Of a stretch of 64,000 bases of DNA, positions 46,936 to 59,855 are shown in pieces. The first letter of the stretch is position 1. Each line of letters starts with the position of its first letter. The position numbers were made by a program, and so were the translations under genes. The DNA is from Austropuccinia psidii. Taxonomy: Eukaryota; Basidiomycota; Pucciniomycetes; Pucciniales; Sphaerophragmiaceae. The notes under the pieces were generated by a model, which did no database searches, was not told the origin of the DNA, and saw only the letters and a program-made list of their open reading frames with translations. The DNA is taken from assembly GCA_023105745.1 (NCBI GenBank), contig JALGQZ010000015.1, forward strand, positions 1,614,999 through 1,678,998. Reading direction: 5' to 3'.

Positions 46936-49133
46936 TTTAAGGCTTGTCTATGAAATTCTTGATAATAGTAGCAAAATCAAGAGTACTATGACTGTCCTCA
47001 GTAGAAATATATAATATAACAAAATATTATAACCACAAATTTAAATATAATTATTAAAAAATAATTATATAAAGAAATAAATTCAATCATTATTTTGAAA
47101 ATATAATAATAATAAAAATAATAATTATTATTATAATAAATTATAATTATTCTATTATTGTTATAGTGACTGACAGTTATAGCAATAAATAGTGTAAAGC
47201 TCTTAATGAGACAATTACATGTGGAAAATATGAATATTAACCACTTATAAATAATATAAATATCATTTATAAAAGAATTAAACACACACTGTGCAGAAAT
47301 AATTCTTATAGAATAAAAATTATGTATAAAAAAAACTAATACTAGATAAAAAAAACTATAGAATTTCAGAGAAAAACTTACTTATAATATTTATTTAATA
47401 CAACAAGTCAAACAACAACAGTTGTTAAATTAAATAATAATTATAAGTTAAAAACACGCCAAAAATCAATAATTTTAAAGATAAAACAACTTTTTATAAT
47501 AAAAATTAAGGTTAAAGAGTTTTTAAGAGGAATCTGTGGATTTTAAAAGATATTTAAGATGATTAATTTTATATAATAAAATATATTATTGGTGATTACA
47601 ACAATAATCTAGATTCTATGATTTCACTTCTTGAATCTTAATTAATAAAGAATAAAATAAATTAAGAATTACTTTAATAATAAGATTTTATATTTAATAA
47701 AACTTTACCTGTTTAAATTTCTAATATGATTGGATTGATGATGAATGATGGACAGAAACAATTATGAAAAGACTCCTTTTATGTCTTCAGAGAAGCTCTC
47801 ATGATTCATAATGGATATAGAGGGCGTGCTCAGGTCAAAAATGAAAAACCATGCCCAAAAATAAAGTTCTTAACTTAAGGTAACTTAATTTTAATCCCAA
47901 TTTAAAGTTAACAGGGTTATTCTTAACTCCATGTAGCTTTAATCCTCATTTAAACTAATTATTTTAAGTTTTTAATATAAATAAGTTTATTTATATTAAC
48001 GTTCATCACATGAATAACTTAAAAATAGAGTTTCAAGCAGAAATCTCCTAAACCCAATTTTTAATTAATTTTTAAAGAAATTATAATTTCCTTTGAGCTT
48101 TAACTAAAAGAGTAGGTTTCCAGGCTAATTACCCAGGAAATTTATTGATAAAAGATACTTAAAATTTAATTTATATGTAGATGATATTAAATTGTAAGCT
48201 GTGTGAAATTTTCAAGCAAATCCATTAAGAATTGGATTTTTAATGAATTTTTGAATTTATTGCTATTTTTCCAAGTAAAATAGCAATACACACCAAACCT
48301 TAAGTTTTGATAAGGTTTTAATGCTTGTAACCTTAAAGTTTTAAGCTTATTTAAGCTTTTCAAGCTTAATTAAGCTTTGACAGTTCTTAAAACCTTGAAT
48401 TCAAGCCTGCATATTGGCATTTACCCTCTGGCAGCTTTAAATTCCTGTCTAATTTGGGATAAAACCAGTTTAAACTTTAATATTGGATCAAAGTCTAATC
48501 TTAAAGTTTAAATAAGGTTGAAAATCCTCCAATACAGGTGGACAACCTTCATTGAATCCTTGCAGATCCAAAAAGTTGGGTACCCCAGCTCTATTTGGTC
48601 TTTTTCCTTTGTCCCAGCTTTTTGTGTGGATTTTGCCCTTTTATTTATTTAAAGCCATACTATGGCCTTAAACCCTTTTAAATTGAGCTCACACAGGATT
48701 TAAATTCTGTATGGCAAATCCTTAGCCAATTCAGTAAATATACACCACACCTCAATTTTAACTAAAATTTTTGGTAAGCTTGCATAAACCTTATGCAACT
48801 TTAAATTTTAGCTTATTTAAGCTTAAATTTAACAATTTGAAAAAATGTTAAAAAAAGTTACATTAGTACTGTGACATTCTTAAATCTTCTAATAAAATAA
48901 GAAGTAAGTGTTTTTGGGTATAACACCTTATGGATATACGCTAGGTTATTTTTGGTGTAGAATCCAAAAATGACATAATATTTATAACTTTGTTTATCCA
49001 AAAAAAAGTTATACTTATTTTTTCTTATTTTTTATCTTAAATTCAATTAAAAATTCTGTTGAAGACAATTTTAACTGTGTATAAAGTTATTTGTGGCCTT
49101 ATGGGTATGTCATACATACCTCACAGGCTCACA
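46936..49133 (-). repeat. Solo LTR in the Gag-protease gene
   Basis: Flanked by AGATT on both sides (46931-46935 and 49134-49138). It starts TTTAAGGCTTGTCTATG (an altered TGTAAG end) and ends GGCTCACA, so it is a distant family B relative in minus orientation. It shares segments such as TTGGGTACCC near 48578 with the B LTRs. It is very AT-rich and old. Confidence 0.85.
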
Positions 49134-49138
49134 AGATT

Positions 49139-50477
49139 GGTCAAATTGGAAACCACCTACCATTTCCTCAGCCAATGATCCCTTTGAATCACACATTGGA
49201 CTAAGGCAGACCAAGCAAAGAATGGAAAGACAATCCCAAAGTCAAGAGCCAAAGAAGAAAGCAGCTATTTCAGGAACTTACATTGAAGAAGAAAAAGAAG
49301 AGGAAAGAGTAATAATTCCTAGTAAATTCCAAAATTCAAACATTCCAAAACCAGACCACCCTGAGGAGGAAATTAAAAATATTACCAAAAAATGAAGATG
49401 AAGACAGCCTAAAAGAAAAGAAAGTCAGAAAACCTCAAAAAGAAACAAGCTGAAAGCAAACTAGAAATTGACAAAATTATTAAGAAAATTATGCAACAAA
49501 AGATCAACCTCACCATTGAAGAAATTTTGAGGATTTCACCCAATTTTGTCCATAAATTACAGGAATTATCAGAAAAAGACAAGGAAAAAATTAAATCACT
49601 CAACTCAATGGATCTTCAAGGAAGACTATTATCATTTGGATTCAAAGAAATACCAAAGCCCAAGATTCATTATGCTTGTCCTTTGGGATTTATGGAAATC
49701 TTCATTGGAAAGGAAGAATATCCTATCAGAGCATTTGTGGACACTGGGGCAGAACTCAACATTATACCAGAAGAAATAGCAATAAAAGCCTCACTCACAA
49801 CAATAAATCTTAACATGAACCTCAGAGGTATTGGAGGGCATACCACTTCATTGGTTGCACTATCAGAATTTACTCCAGTCATTTTGGCTTCAGGTGAAGA
49901 AACTCAAATTAACTTTTTCATTGCAAAAGGATCTGTACATACAGTACTTGGAAGACCCTTCTTGGCAGACAATAACATTAGGATGGAATTTTCTCACAAG
50001 CAAGGTGAAATATTGAGCTATCAAGAACCTGATGGAAGAAGATTATGCATGCCAATATGCAAACCTCAAGCACTTGGATGGCAAACTGGTCCACCTAGAG
50101 GAAGGGATTTATGCAATATGGCAAAATTGGTCAGAAATACCCCAGTAAATAAGTCTCAAAAGAAGAAAAGAGACAATACCATAATCAATTTGACCCAGAA
50201 GACCCAAAATTTATCCATATCTCCAAAAAGGGATAAATTTGGCCAAGAATTCAAAAACAAAAAAGTTCTAAACAAACTCAAAAGACAATTTGAAGACTCA
50301 ACCTCTGAATATGAATTACCCAACATAGGTTACAAGCCAATTAACAATAATAAAGAAACATTCCAAATTGTGGTGGATGGAAATCAGAAAATACATAGAA
50401 ACCCTTTCAAACCTAAACCCAAAACAAGAAACTCAGATTTAGTGAACATCATGAGCTCTCAGATGAAGAAATTATAA
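49139..50477 (+). pseudogene. Gag-protease gene, part 2 (retropepsin)
   Basis: After the solo LTR the frame continues (WSNWKPPTISSAND..) to a frameshifted stretch at about 49393-49490, then a long open frame to 50477. The protease is clear: RAFVDTGAELNIIPEEIA (DTG active site, about 49738) and HTVLGRPFLADNN (about 49950), the two hallmarks of a retropepsin fold. A basic linker with LNKLKRQFED and HRNPFKPKPK follows. No reverse transcriptase is found after it, unlike normal Ty3 pol. The gene may be a Gag-protease element, or a host gene derived from one. Confidence 0.78.
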
Positions 50478-51055
50478 ATGAAATTGAAAAAGACCTCAGA
50501 ATTATGGAAGAAAGAGACAAACATTTAAAAGACACATACCATATCAACTTCTTGGACAGACCATTGAACAACCAAGAAGAACCTTATGAATGGCAACTGG
50601 AAAACCCTGAATTTATCCAGCAACCTCCCAACTAAGAGGGTGAAACAGAATCCATCTTAGAAAATGAATACCATTACATTTACCTGCCATACATCACCTT
50701 TGAAGACATTTATGGGGATGAAGCTCAAGAAATTTTATGTGAAGATAAATATTTGTGTCAACTTGCAGGAGCAAACTTGAACAAAATCCAATTCCTAGAG
50801 CTATTAACTGAAGAGGGAATTAAAGGTAACCTTGAAAACAAATTCTGGGATGAAATATTTGAAATGGCCACACTACCAAGAAGAGGAATTTACTTCAATC
50901 AAATTTGGGCCCAGTGGTACCTTGGATTGAATGGATCAACATACCAAACTGGAAAATTGAAATGGGTTGGAGATGGATATATATTCATTGATGAATACTT
51001 ATGGTGGTCAGAATTTCCATCAGAACCAGAAATTGAGGAAAGAAATAACTTTTAG
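50465..51055 (+). pseudogene. Gag-protease gene, part 3 (unrecognised C-terminal module)
   Basis: In a frame overlapping the end of part 2, about 195 codons are open apart from one TAA near 50634, ending at 51055. The protein is acidic and Trp/Tyr-rich, with a recognisable pattern QIWAQWYLGLNGSTYQTG, KWVGDGY and YLWWSEFPSEPE. It has no RT, RNase H or integrase motif. Its place right after the protease suggests it was part of the same polyprotein or a downstream ORF of the same unit. I do not recognise the family. Confidence 0.6.
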
Positions 51056-51489
51056 GAAGCCCTCAAAGACCTGATTTTAGCCAGGTTACTCAACATGCAC
51101 TCACCTTTCCCACTTGGGGGAGCTCAACTTTGAATAAAACCAACAAAATCAATACTTTTCTAAAATGTATCAGTATCATCCATAAAATGTATCATTAGTT
51201 TCTTTTTTTTCGTTTTCTCTGTTATGGCAGTGACTTCCTGCCTTAACAAAGAAGAAATTCATCAAAAAATTATCCCTTAAAAATTGAAAATTAAAAATAA
51301 AAAAAATCTTACATTAAAAAATATACATTAATCACCTCCACCATGGCCAATTCACCAGCTTTTTGGATCCTATGGGAAGAATTCATACAAGAAGACTAAA
51401 TAATCACTGAATATTCAATTTGGAAACCAGAATATAAAGATATTAATAAAGAAAACCCTTGGGCACTTTGAGGATACTCACTCAATATT
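51056..51489 (+). other. 3' flank of the Gag-protease gene with a possible further ORF start
   Basis: It contains GAATAAAAC (about 51132, possible polyA site) and a T/C-rich tract (51198-51222). At 51343 a CCACCATGG context starts MANSPAFWILWEEF.., stopped by TAA at 51397. The frame then goes on in protein-like fashion (IITEYSIWKPEY) until element B2 cuts in at 51490. This may be the start of another, broken gene. Confidence 0.4.
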
Positions 51490-53412
51490 TGTAAGATGTG
51501 ACTATGAAACTGATGATAATATTACTATTAATCAACAGTACTATGTCTGTTCTTATGAAATATAATAATAAAATATTATTATAACCACAATTAAATAATT
51601 AAATAATTATTTATTTCACGTGTTAAGCACTACTAGTTATTTTAACAGTGAGCAAGTAATTGTCTACAAGAATCAATTACAAGAAGAATTTAATAATAAA
51701 AACTTCTTTTATTAAAATAATAAAATTATTTTAATATATAATTATCTTTTGCAAGAATAATTATAAAGATAATCCTTGAAGAAAACTATTACTAAAGAAA
51801 AACTTTAATAATTAAAGATAAATGACTCACTAATACTCCAAAGAAATTATTGATAGATAAAAGTAGAGAAATTTGACATAGAATTGTGGATTTAAAACAT
51901 CAAAATGATTTATAGCAAGATTACAACAATATATAGTTGGATTCTATGATTTCACGTCTTTCTGGTTAATTCTGAAAGATTTTAAAACACTTAAGAATAG
52001 TTTAGCTAATACTTACTTGTTGGTAACAATGATATAAAATGATAATAAGATGATGATACAGAAAGAACAGCAAGAGAAGGCCTCTTTTCAGTCAAAAACA
52101 GCTCACAGAGGCGTGCCATGGAGAAAACTGAAAAACCAGTGAGTGAGAAAGCATTAATCCCTTTTGGATTAGTACTTACATCATCTGTTGTCACGTAAAA
52201 TTGTCATAATTGCTTAATTGATGCTTTTACGTGACTACCAACCCCAATATGGTTAAGAATAAAAGGAGTAAAGTTTGTAAATCTTCTTTTATTCCAAAGT
52301 AATCATTGATTTCCCAAAGGTATCAATGTTATTGACAATTTCATCACAGGTTGTATTTACTGTGAATTTTTGAAGATTCAGTGTTTCACGTAGAATAACC
52401 AAAAATGGACTGTAAGTAAAACTTTGAATTTTACTAGTAAAACTGTAATTATTTTTTGTTGTACCATAGATAGTACAGTTCTCAATTGGTCCTGAAAATT
52501 TCAGAAAGATTCATTAAGATTTGTACTTTTAATGAATTTTTGAAGTTTTTACCTCATTTCTACGTAGAATTGCAAATATCAGTGCTTGACTGGTTGCTAT
52601 GAGGTAAGTCAATGGATACTAGTCCAAAAAGGGTTTCAATTACTCTTTTGGGGTTTATCCATGAAAAGTCATTAGTAATTGACATAGTTACAGCAGTGTA
52701 AGTAGCTTTTTACCTCCTTGGCATGTCAAAATAGCAGGTTATTTGCTATTTTCTGGTGTTTTACAGTAGTTGTAACTTGGTAACCAAGTTCCCAAAGAGG
52801 TTTAGTTTACCAATTGGGTCAAGATCAGCCATGGAACCAAGCTTTGGAGCTATCCACGCCTCTGGGGCCTCAGAAGTTGGGTACCCTGGCTCTCTTTGAT
52901 GTCTTTTGTCCCCCTTGCTTATTTTTCACATAAAAATAGAAATTTAAGCTTAAAGTGAGATATCCTCTATGGGTGTACCAAAAGTGCATATAGGAATACC
53001 ATAATATCAAGTGCTCAAAACATGTATAACACTATTCTTATTGTATATGTAACATGGGATTTCTCACTTTCCCATTATTTTGGCGTAAAATCAAGAAAAA
53101 TGAAAATTTCACAGATCTTTTATGTGGTATTAATGATGTGGTGTTGAAGTATTTTCCATATCACCACCTCAAGGAGTTAATTTAAGCTTATTCACTCTAT
53201 GGAGCTACCCTAGGTGAATTTTTGTGTAGAATCCAAATCTGGCCTTAAATCCATGGATTTACTTACTCAATAAAAAGTTATTCATCTTTTCTGAAATCAA
53301 AAATGATGAATTTTGAATATATGCATGATTTATGAGTTATGTATAATTCAAAATTTCTTTTTAAGATAATTGTGGCCTATTTGGGTATGTAAAATATACC
53401 TCAAGGCTCACA
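51490..53412 (-). repeat. 3' LTR of element B2 (1923 bp)
   Basis: It runs from TGTAAGATGTG to GGCTCACA and is followed by the purine-tract complement TTCCCTCCCACC. Confidence 0.95.
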
Positions 53413-53540
53413 TTCCCTCCCACCAAAAAATAAAATTGTACTACAGTTTTATTAGTGATAAAAGAATAAGGCCCGAAAGGGGGTTAATGTTCATTGTCCA
53501 ACCTCTTAACATCACTCAGATCAAGTAATTTAAAGCACAT

Positions 53541-56500
53541 TTATAGACATATTCCGGCTTGTGGCCTTCTTTCATGTCTAAATCTTCTTAAGAGTTTATC
53601 TGAGTCAGGTATTTCTGATTCTGCCATCCATTCATCTTCATGTACTGGATTTCTATATCTGACAAGATATTCTCTTTGATTTTTACCCCTAAGTCTCCTT
53701 TCTTTAATGACTTTCTTTATCTTTTTGTCTTCATTCTGTTCCACAGGTGGTACAGTTAAAGGAGTTGGGTTTCTTAAAGGAAACAATTCTTTATCAGCTG
53801 GTTGATAAGGCTTTATCAAGCTGACTGGAAAGGTGGGGTGTTTATTTTCCGATTCACCACTCAATTCCACTTGAACTGCATTGGTTCCATGTAAAGCAAC
53901 AATAACAAAAGGTCCTACATAAGAATCTTTAAGTTTCTTTGGGCCTCTGATATTATTAAAACTCAAGGTTGAAACTAAAACTAAGTCCCCTACTTTGAAG
54001 TCTGGTACTTTATGACTCTTGTCCCACTTCTGTTTTGCATAATGAAAAGCATCATCCATACTTTGCTTTGCATGAAGTCTTACTTTATCAAGCATTATTG
54101 TGAAGCTGGAAGCTGTAGGATGAATGTCAATCAAGTCTTTTCTCAGTGTGTCTGCTGGGAGTCTTGGATTCCATCCTTTCTCTAACAGCAGGAGTTTGTC
54201 CTGTGGAAGAATGGACTGATGTCTTATATTCCAATTCTAATGCAGGTACAAGAGTGCACCAGTCATGGGTAAAGCCATCTGAGTCTTTGAATTCTGTTCC
54301 ATAAGCACAAAATCTCCTGATCATGTCTTCTAAAGTTTGAATCATCCTCTCTGCTAGCCCATCTGTCTGAGGGTGATATGCTGTAGAGAATGATAACTTA
54401 GTCCCAAACAATCTATGAAGATTGGTCCAAAGTGCAGATGTGAATTTAGGATCTCTGTCACTTATGATATTCTTAAATAATCCTGTATGAGAAATAACTC
54501 TACTCCATAAAAGAAGAGCTGTATCCATAGCAGTGTCATCTTTATGACATGGTAAGAATATGGGAGTTTTGCTATATCTGTCGTCTATGACTAGACAAGC
54601 ATTATAACTTCTGTCACCACTTGGAGGAAGTTTTGTGACCCAATCCATGTGAACAACTTCCCATGGGGATTTTGATTCTTGAATATGGATCATAAGTCCA
54701 AATTTCTTGCCTGTACTCCTGTTTGCGTTTTGGCATCTGTCACAGGTATGGCAATATTCAATGGTTTCTTTTCTCCAAGATGGCCACCATGCACAGTTCT
54801 TCACTTTTTCAAGTTTTCTGTCTTCTGACAGGTGTCCAGAGTAGATACTATCATGAAATTCGTGAAGAATGGTATTGATAAGTAATCTACTGCACAATGT
54901 CATAACACAAGAATTTTTTGTTCTGTGGTAAATGATCCCATCAAACAAGTGAAATCTTCCTTCAGAATAGGAATTTTTCCAAACTTCATCAAGTGCATTA
55001 ACTAAAGATGTGTCCTTGCAGTCTTTATCTAATAAAGAAGTCAAGATATGGCAACTCTTGTCTTGTTTATAAGATTCTCTGACCTCCTCAAAGAATTAAG
55101 TCCCAATATCAGTTATGTTAATTCCTTCAATTGGAATCTGTGGCTCAGCTTCCAAAGGTACATAAGCTGGGTTATCAGGAGTGTTAGCTAAAGCCCATCT
55201 ACTAAGTTCATCAGCATTCTTGTGAATGTTTCCTGCTTTATGAGCTATAGTCATGTTTCCTCTATATTCTTGAATAGCTATTTGCCATCTCAACATTTGT
55301 CTGTTGGGAGTTTTCATGTTAAGAAGTGATTTTACTGCATTACAGTCAGTTATCACTTCAAAAACACTGCCATCAAGGTAATAGTGTAATTTCTCAAGTG
55401 CCCATACCAAACATAAGCACTCCATTTGGCTTGCACCATATCTGGCTTCTTTTGGTTTGATTTGTCTTGAGATATAACAAACTGGTCCTTCTGTAGGTTT
55501 GTCATTAATAATTTGGACTTGATGTAGGGCTGCCCCTAATCCATCTCCACATGCATCAATGTACATCTTAAAAGGAATATCCCAGTCAGGCATGAGGAGT
55601 AAAGGTGCTTCTGTAAGGGCTTTCTTTATTTCCTCATAAGCTTTAATTCTCTCCTGTGTCATCTCAAATACAGTCTGTTGATCACAGATTCTATAAAGTG
55701 ATTTGGCTAGAATTGCAAAGTTTTTTAAGTTTTGCCTATAGTAACTAGCAAATCCAAGAAAAGACATCATTTTTTTCTTCTTCTGGGGTATTGGTTTAAG
55801 TAACACTGCTGCTACTTTATTCTTGTCAATACCCAAGCTCAAACCAGAAACATGATGTCCTAATGCTTTAAGTTCTTCAAAACCAAAGTTGCATTTCTTA
55901 AGTTAAATTTTCATATTCACTTCTGCAACTTTGTGGAGTACTTTTGCAAATTTTTCAAGGTGCAAAGACCATGAGTCAGAACATATGATAATATCATCAA
56001 TATAAATGATAAGCCATCCTTCAGACAATTCTGTGGGGAAGATGGTATTCATCATTCTTTGATAATGAGATGGAGCATTTTTAATGCCAAATGGCATTCT
56101 AAGATACTCAAAAATACCACAGTGAGTGATAATTCTAAGTAATTTCTTAGCTTTAGGCGTCAAACATTCTGATGGAAACCTTTTAATGCATCCATTGATG
56201 TTATATACTTGGTTTTAGATAATTGAGTCAAGGTTTCTTGGATTCTAGGGATTGAATACCTATCTGGAACTGTGTAGGTATTCAAAGCTCTAGAATCTCC
56301 AACCATTCTTGACTTATCATTATGCCAAGCAATGATAACAGGTGTTGTCACTTTAACCTCCTCATTATGGCCTACTTTCCTTAGTACACCAAGTTGAATT
56401 AACTCTTGGATATGTTTCTCCAAGGCTTCTCTAGCTCTGGGACTGGCTGGATAAGCTGGTCTTCGAAGTTCTGGGGGATATGGTCTGTCAATACTAAGAG

Positions 56501-59257
56501 TAATATCAACTTCATGTCCTCTTATAGCACCTAATGGTTCATTATCAGAGGCAAATGCAGTATTGTATGTGTATAACACATCAATAAGTTCATTCTTCAT
56601 TTGTGGTGACAATGATGGATTAATTTGTGCTTCAACAAGTTGTTTGGACACAAATTCTTCTTTATAAGTATCTTTCTCAGAAGATACTACTGATATTTTC
56701 TTTGGCATATTGGAGAAGGCAAATTTCTGTCTTTTGTTATCCCCAATTGTGAAATATCTGTCTTTATGGTTATTGATGTCAATACCATAAATACTTAGGT
56801 AATCATTTCCAAGAATGATATGTTGAGATGTGCAGTTGTCCATTACTACAACCTCAGCTTTCATTCTTATACTTCCTGTTGGATGGGGAAATACAAGAGT
56901 AGTGTCTAGTATACCCAAAGGGTACATATTGGTACTGGCACTACTAAATTGTACACCTTCTATTGGAAATAGATGGTTCTTCCATTCAGGAAGTATAGCT
57001 TGGAGATAATCTTTGCCTACACAAGTGCAAAATGCTCCTGTATCCAAATTGACTTTGGCTTCATCATTATTCATCAGAATTGATGTGATACAAGATGCTC
57101 CAGCAGTATAACCTTTTCCTTTAGCAGGTTTGGTTTTACACATTCTGGCATCCTGAACATTAATAAGGTTGTAGCAATCTTCACTATACTGTGGCAAGTG
57201 GGTATGGACTTCAGTGACTTCAAAGAAAGCTGTGATGTTTTCAATGGGATAGTCCTCCACTGGTGTATCTTCAGAGATTTCAGAATCTTGATAAGATTCT
57301 TCCTTCTCTTCAGTACACTGAACTTCTTCAATGACTTGAACTTCATTGATTTTTGTCTTTTTTGTTCAAGTGTTGGCTAAATGTGAAGTGCTTCCACATT
57401 TATGACACTTTAAGACAGGTTTTTATGGTCTTTTATCCTCCCTGGGAATCTTGGAGGTCATCGTGGATTCTGCTGGGATTTTAGACAAAGTTTTACCAAT
57501 TCTTGTTCTGGCAATGATATCTTCCATAGCATTAATGTAGTCTTCTGTTGAACAGGGTTCTACACATCTGCTTTTGATAGCATGTTCTAATTCTCCTCCA
57601 CACTTTCTTAATATTTTCATATTAACATAGTGTCAGACATATCTGGTTGTAAAGCAGATAATCTGTCTTTTTGTTTGAAGAACGAAGTAAGTGGTTTATC
57701 TTTCTCTGAGTTAAAAATGGCACTCTCAAAGGAATTTTCTATCTTAAACGTCCAAGCATTGTTGGCCCATTTGGTGATCACTTCAGATTTCCACCAAGAC
57801 CAATCATGTTTACCATGATCAATCCTCATTTTGTAATACCATTTCTTTGCAGTTCTGGTAAACAGACAATGTAATTTTCCCACTATGATTTCATCAGGTA
57901 TATTAAAGTCTTCTTGCAGCATATCAATAGTCCTGATGAATTCAATATGGTTGTATTCTCCTTCACCAGAGAATGTTGGCCATTCTTCTATTTTGGGAAT
58001 ATCTCTTGCAGAGTAGGCATTTTCTCCCAAGAATGGGGTGAGACTTTCTTTAACAGAACATTTCTCTTCAGTTAAAGGTGTAGAATGTCTTGGCATATGT
58101 GGTTCATCATTCTTATGAATTTGTTCCACACTTGCAATTATTTCATTCTTCAACTTCTGCCTTTCACTGTCACTTTTTGCTAAGTGTATAGCAATTTGAT
58201 TGGTATTCTCAACTATCTTCAAGACATGGTCTTGCAGAGTCTTAATTTAATCATTCATTTTAAAAATGGAAAGATCTTCCATCTCCTCATGCTGAACTTG
58301 GCACATGTTTTCAATTCTTATGCAACAATTGGTAATTGAGTCAAGTTTGGCATTTGTCACTTGGTGCAATTCAATGTATTTCTTGTCATTTTTCTTTAAT
58401 TCAACTATATCTGATGCAATTTTAGTTAACTTGCCATCAAGTTTACCAATTTCTACATTAATACTAGTCTGTACACCAATTATTTCCATGGAAAGTTTCT
58501 GTTCATCCTTTCCTGCTCTTTGGCTGTGAATTCCATAAGAGTCCTGGCCATATTGAAGACACTGTCCACGGCTGAAGGCTCCAATTTGGGGATCCTGTAC
58601 CGTTGTGGGTAAGGTCTGTGCCAATTGGCTTTGCCTTTTCCTTTTCCTTGATGGTTCTTGGGACCTTTCTGCTTCTTCTGAGGTCCCTTGGGCTTGTCCT
58701 TGGACACTTCTGGAGCTGGTTTGGAGCTGGTGGACGCCACTGGTGCCTCTGTCTCCAAAGCTGGAGTCATTTCCAACTCTTTCTTCTGGTCTATGGATAA
58801 AAGACTTTGGTTCTTCAACCAATTCTTTATCTTTTTGACCTTGTCTTTGCAAGACAGGGGGCTCCAACCTCCTAAGAGTTCTATGGTCTTCTCCTGACCC
58901 AGAAAGCTCTTGATGTGTAAGTAGGAGTTCATGGCCCCCTGCCAAAGGCTTGGGCAGATTTCCCACTCCTCCTCTTTGGCCGCTCTGAATCAATTCTTGT
59001 ACTGGCATTGATATATTTCTATTGCTGCCACTTGAAAATGGTTTAGCCCTGGAAATAATATCATGAATTAGTTCAGGCTCAGAATTCACGTCAAAATCTG
59101 TTGGTACAGACCTTGGGGAATGGGGGGAAACTCTGGCATCCTCCAGATGTGTCTTTCTTGTGGAAGATTTGGCACTTCTGGATTTGGTCTTGCCTCTTCC
59201 TTGTCCACATCCATCTGGTTGGACTGAATAGTTGCTTCCATTTCTGGTATGCACCAT
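53541..59257 (-). pseudogene. Gag-Pol polyprotein of element B2, multiply disrupted
   Basis: It is collinear with B1 from MVHTRNG at 59257 to the chromodomain-like end LLRRFRHERR near 53560. The end is intact here, unlike in B1. RT YIDDII (about 56000), RNase H and integrase motifs ([24 protein letters not shown]) are kept. Lesions include TAA near 58247, a 1-base loss near 57618, TAA near 57423, TGA near 57364, a 1-base loss near 56161, TAA near 55903 and 55096, and a 2-base loss near 54184. Most of the zinc knuckle remains readable. Confidence 0.93.
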
Positions 59258-59465
59258 TTTTACGTCAATTTAAGGATAAAGAGTAAATTTAAAGATAAAA
59301 ACACAACTTTTGGTGGTAATTTATTCTTTTCTGAGTTGAATAAGGTGCCTCTTTTAGCAATTTGCACCTCAATACTTTCTTCAGATTCTGCTTCTGAAGA
59401 CTCAGGACTAGTGATGTATCTTTTACTGAGTCTGTTGCCAGCTGCACAGTATTTGATTAAAGACA
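58480..59465 (-). pseudogene. ORF0 of element B2, broken
   Basis: Same layout as ORF0 of B1: exon from 59465 (AAAG|TG acceptor kept), the 63-nt intron sites kept, and a long final frame (58932-58480) ending FPWK. A Trp-to-TGA stop near 58990 breaks the helical part. The leader donor is GA instead of GT (about 59755), and the second donor GGTGTGT reads GTTGTGT (about 59307). So the spliced product can no longer be made, yet the long final frame is still open. Confidence 0.6.
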
Positions 59466-59837
59466 CTTTAAAGAGAAAATATGATAAAAGAAATTCTTTT
59501 TTATGATTTAAGATATTTTAAAAGATTTTTTATAAGTTTTATTATTTTTTGATATTAAAAAAATATTCTTTTCAAAGAAAAAAAGTATTAAAATTTAAGA
59601 ATTTGAATAAAAAATTAAGTCAGAGTAACTCAAAGAATAATTTTATAAGTTTTTGGCTGTGAAAAAGCCACGTGTAAAAACAGTACAAAATTAACCCAAA
59701 TTCCTCAATGAAATAAGATTTTAAGACAATTTCAAAATTAAAAATAATTTTTTCTTTAAATTGAACAAAAAAATATTAAATTAATATATTTTAGAGCTTA
59801 AAAATATATTAATTAAGGGTACAAGGTTTCAAAAAAA

Positions 59838-59853
59838 CACGGCCAGGCCCCCA
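59838..59853 (-). promoter_or_regulatory. Primer-binding-site-like motif of B2
   Basis: TGGGGGCCTGGCCGTG on the minus strand, 2 nt from the 5' LTR; same as in C. Confidence 0.6.
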
Positions 59854-59855
59854 AA

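Noticed and set aside
46998..47340. AT-rich simple repeat with a minus-strand frame of about 95 codons
   Set aside because: Low-complexity I/Y/F/N composition from TAA/ATT repeats inside a solo LTR.
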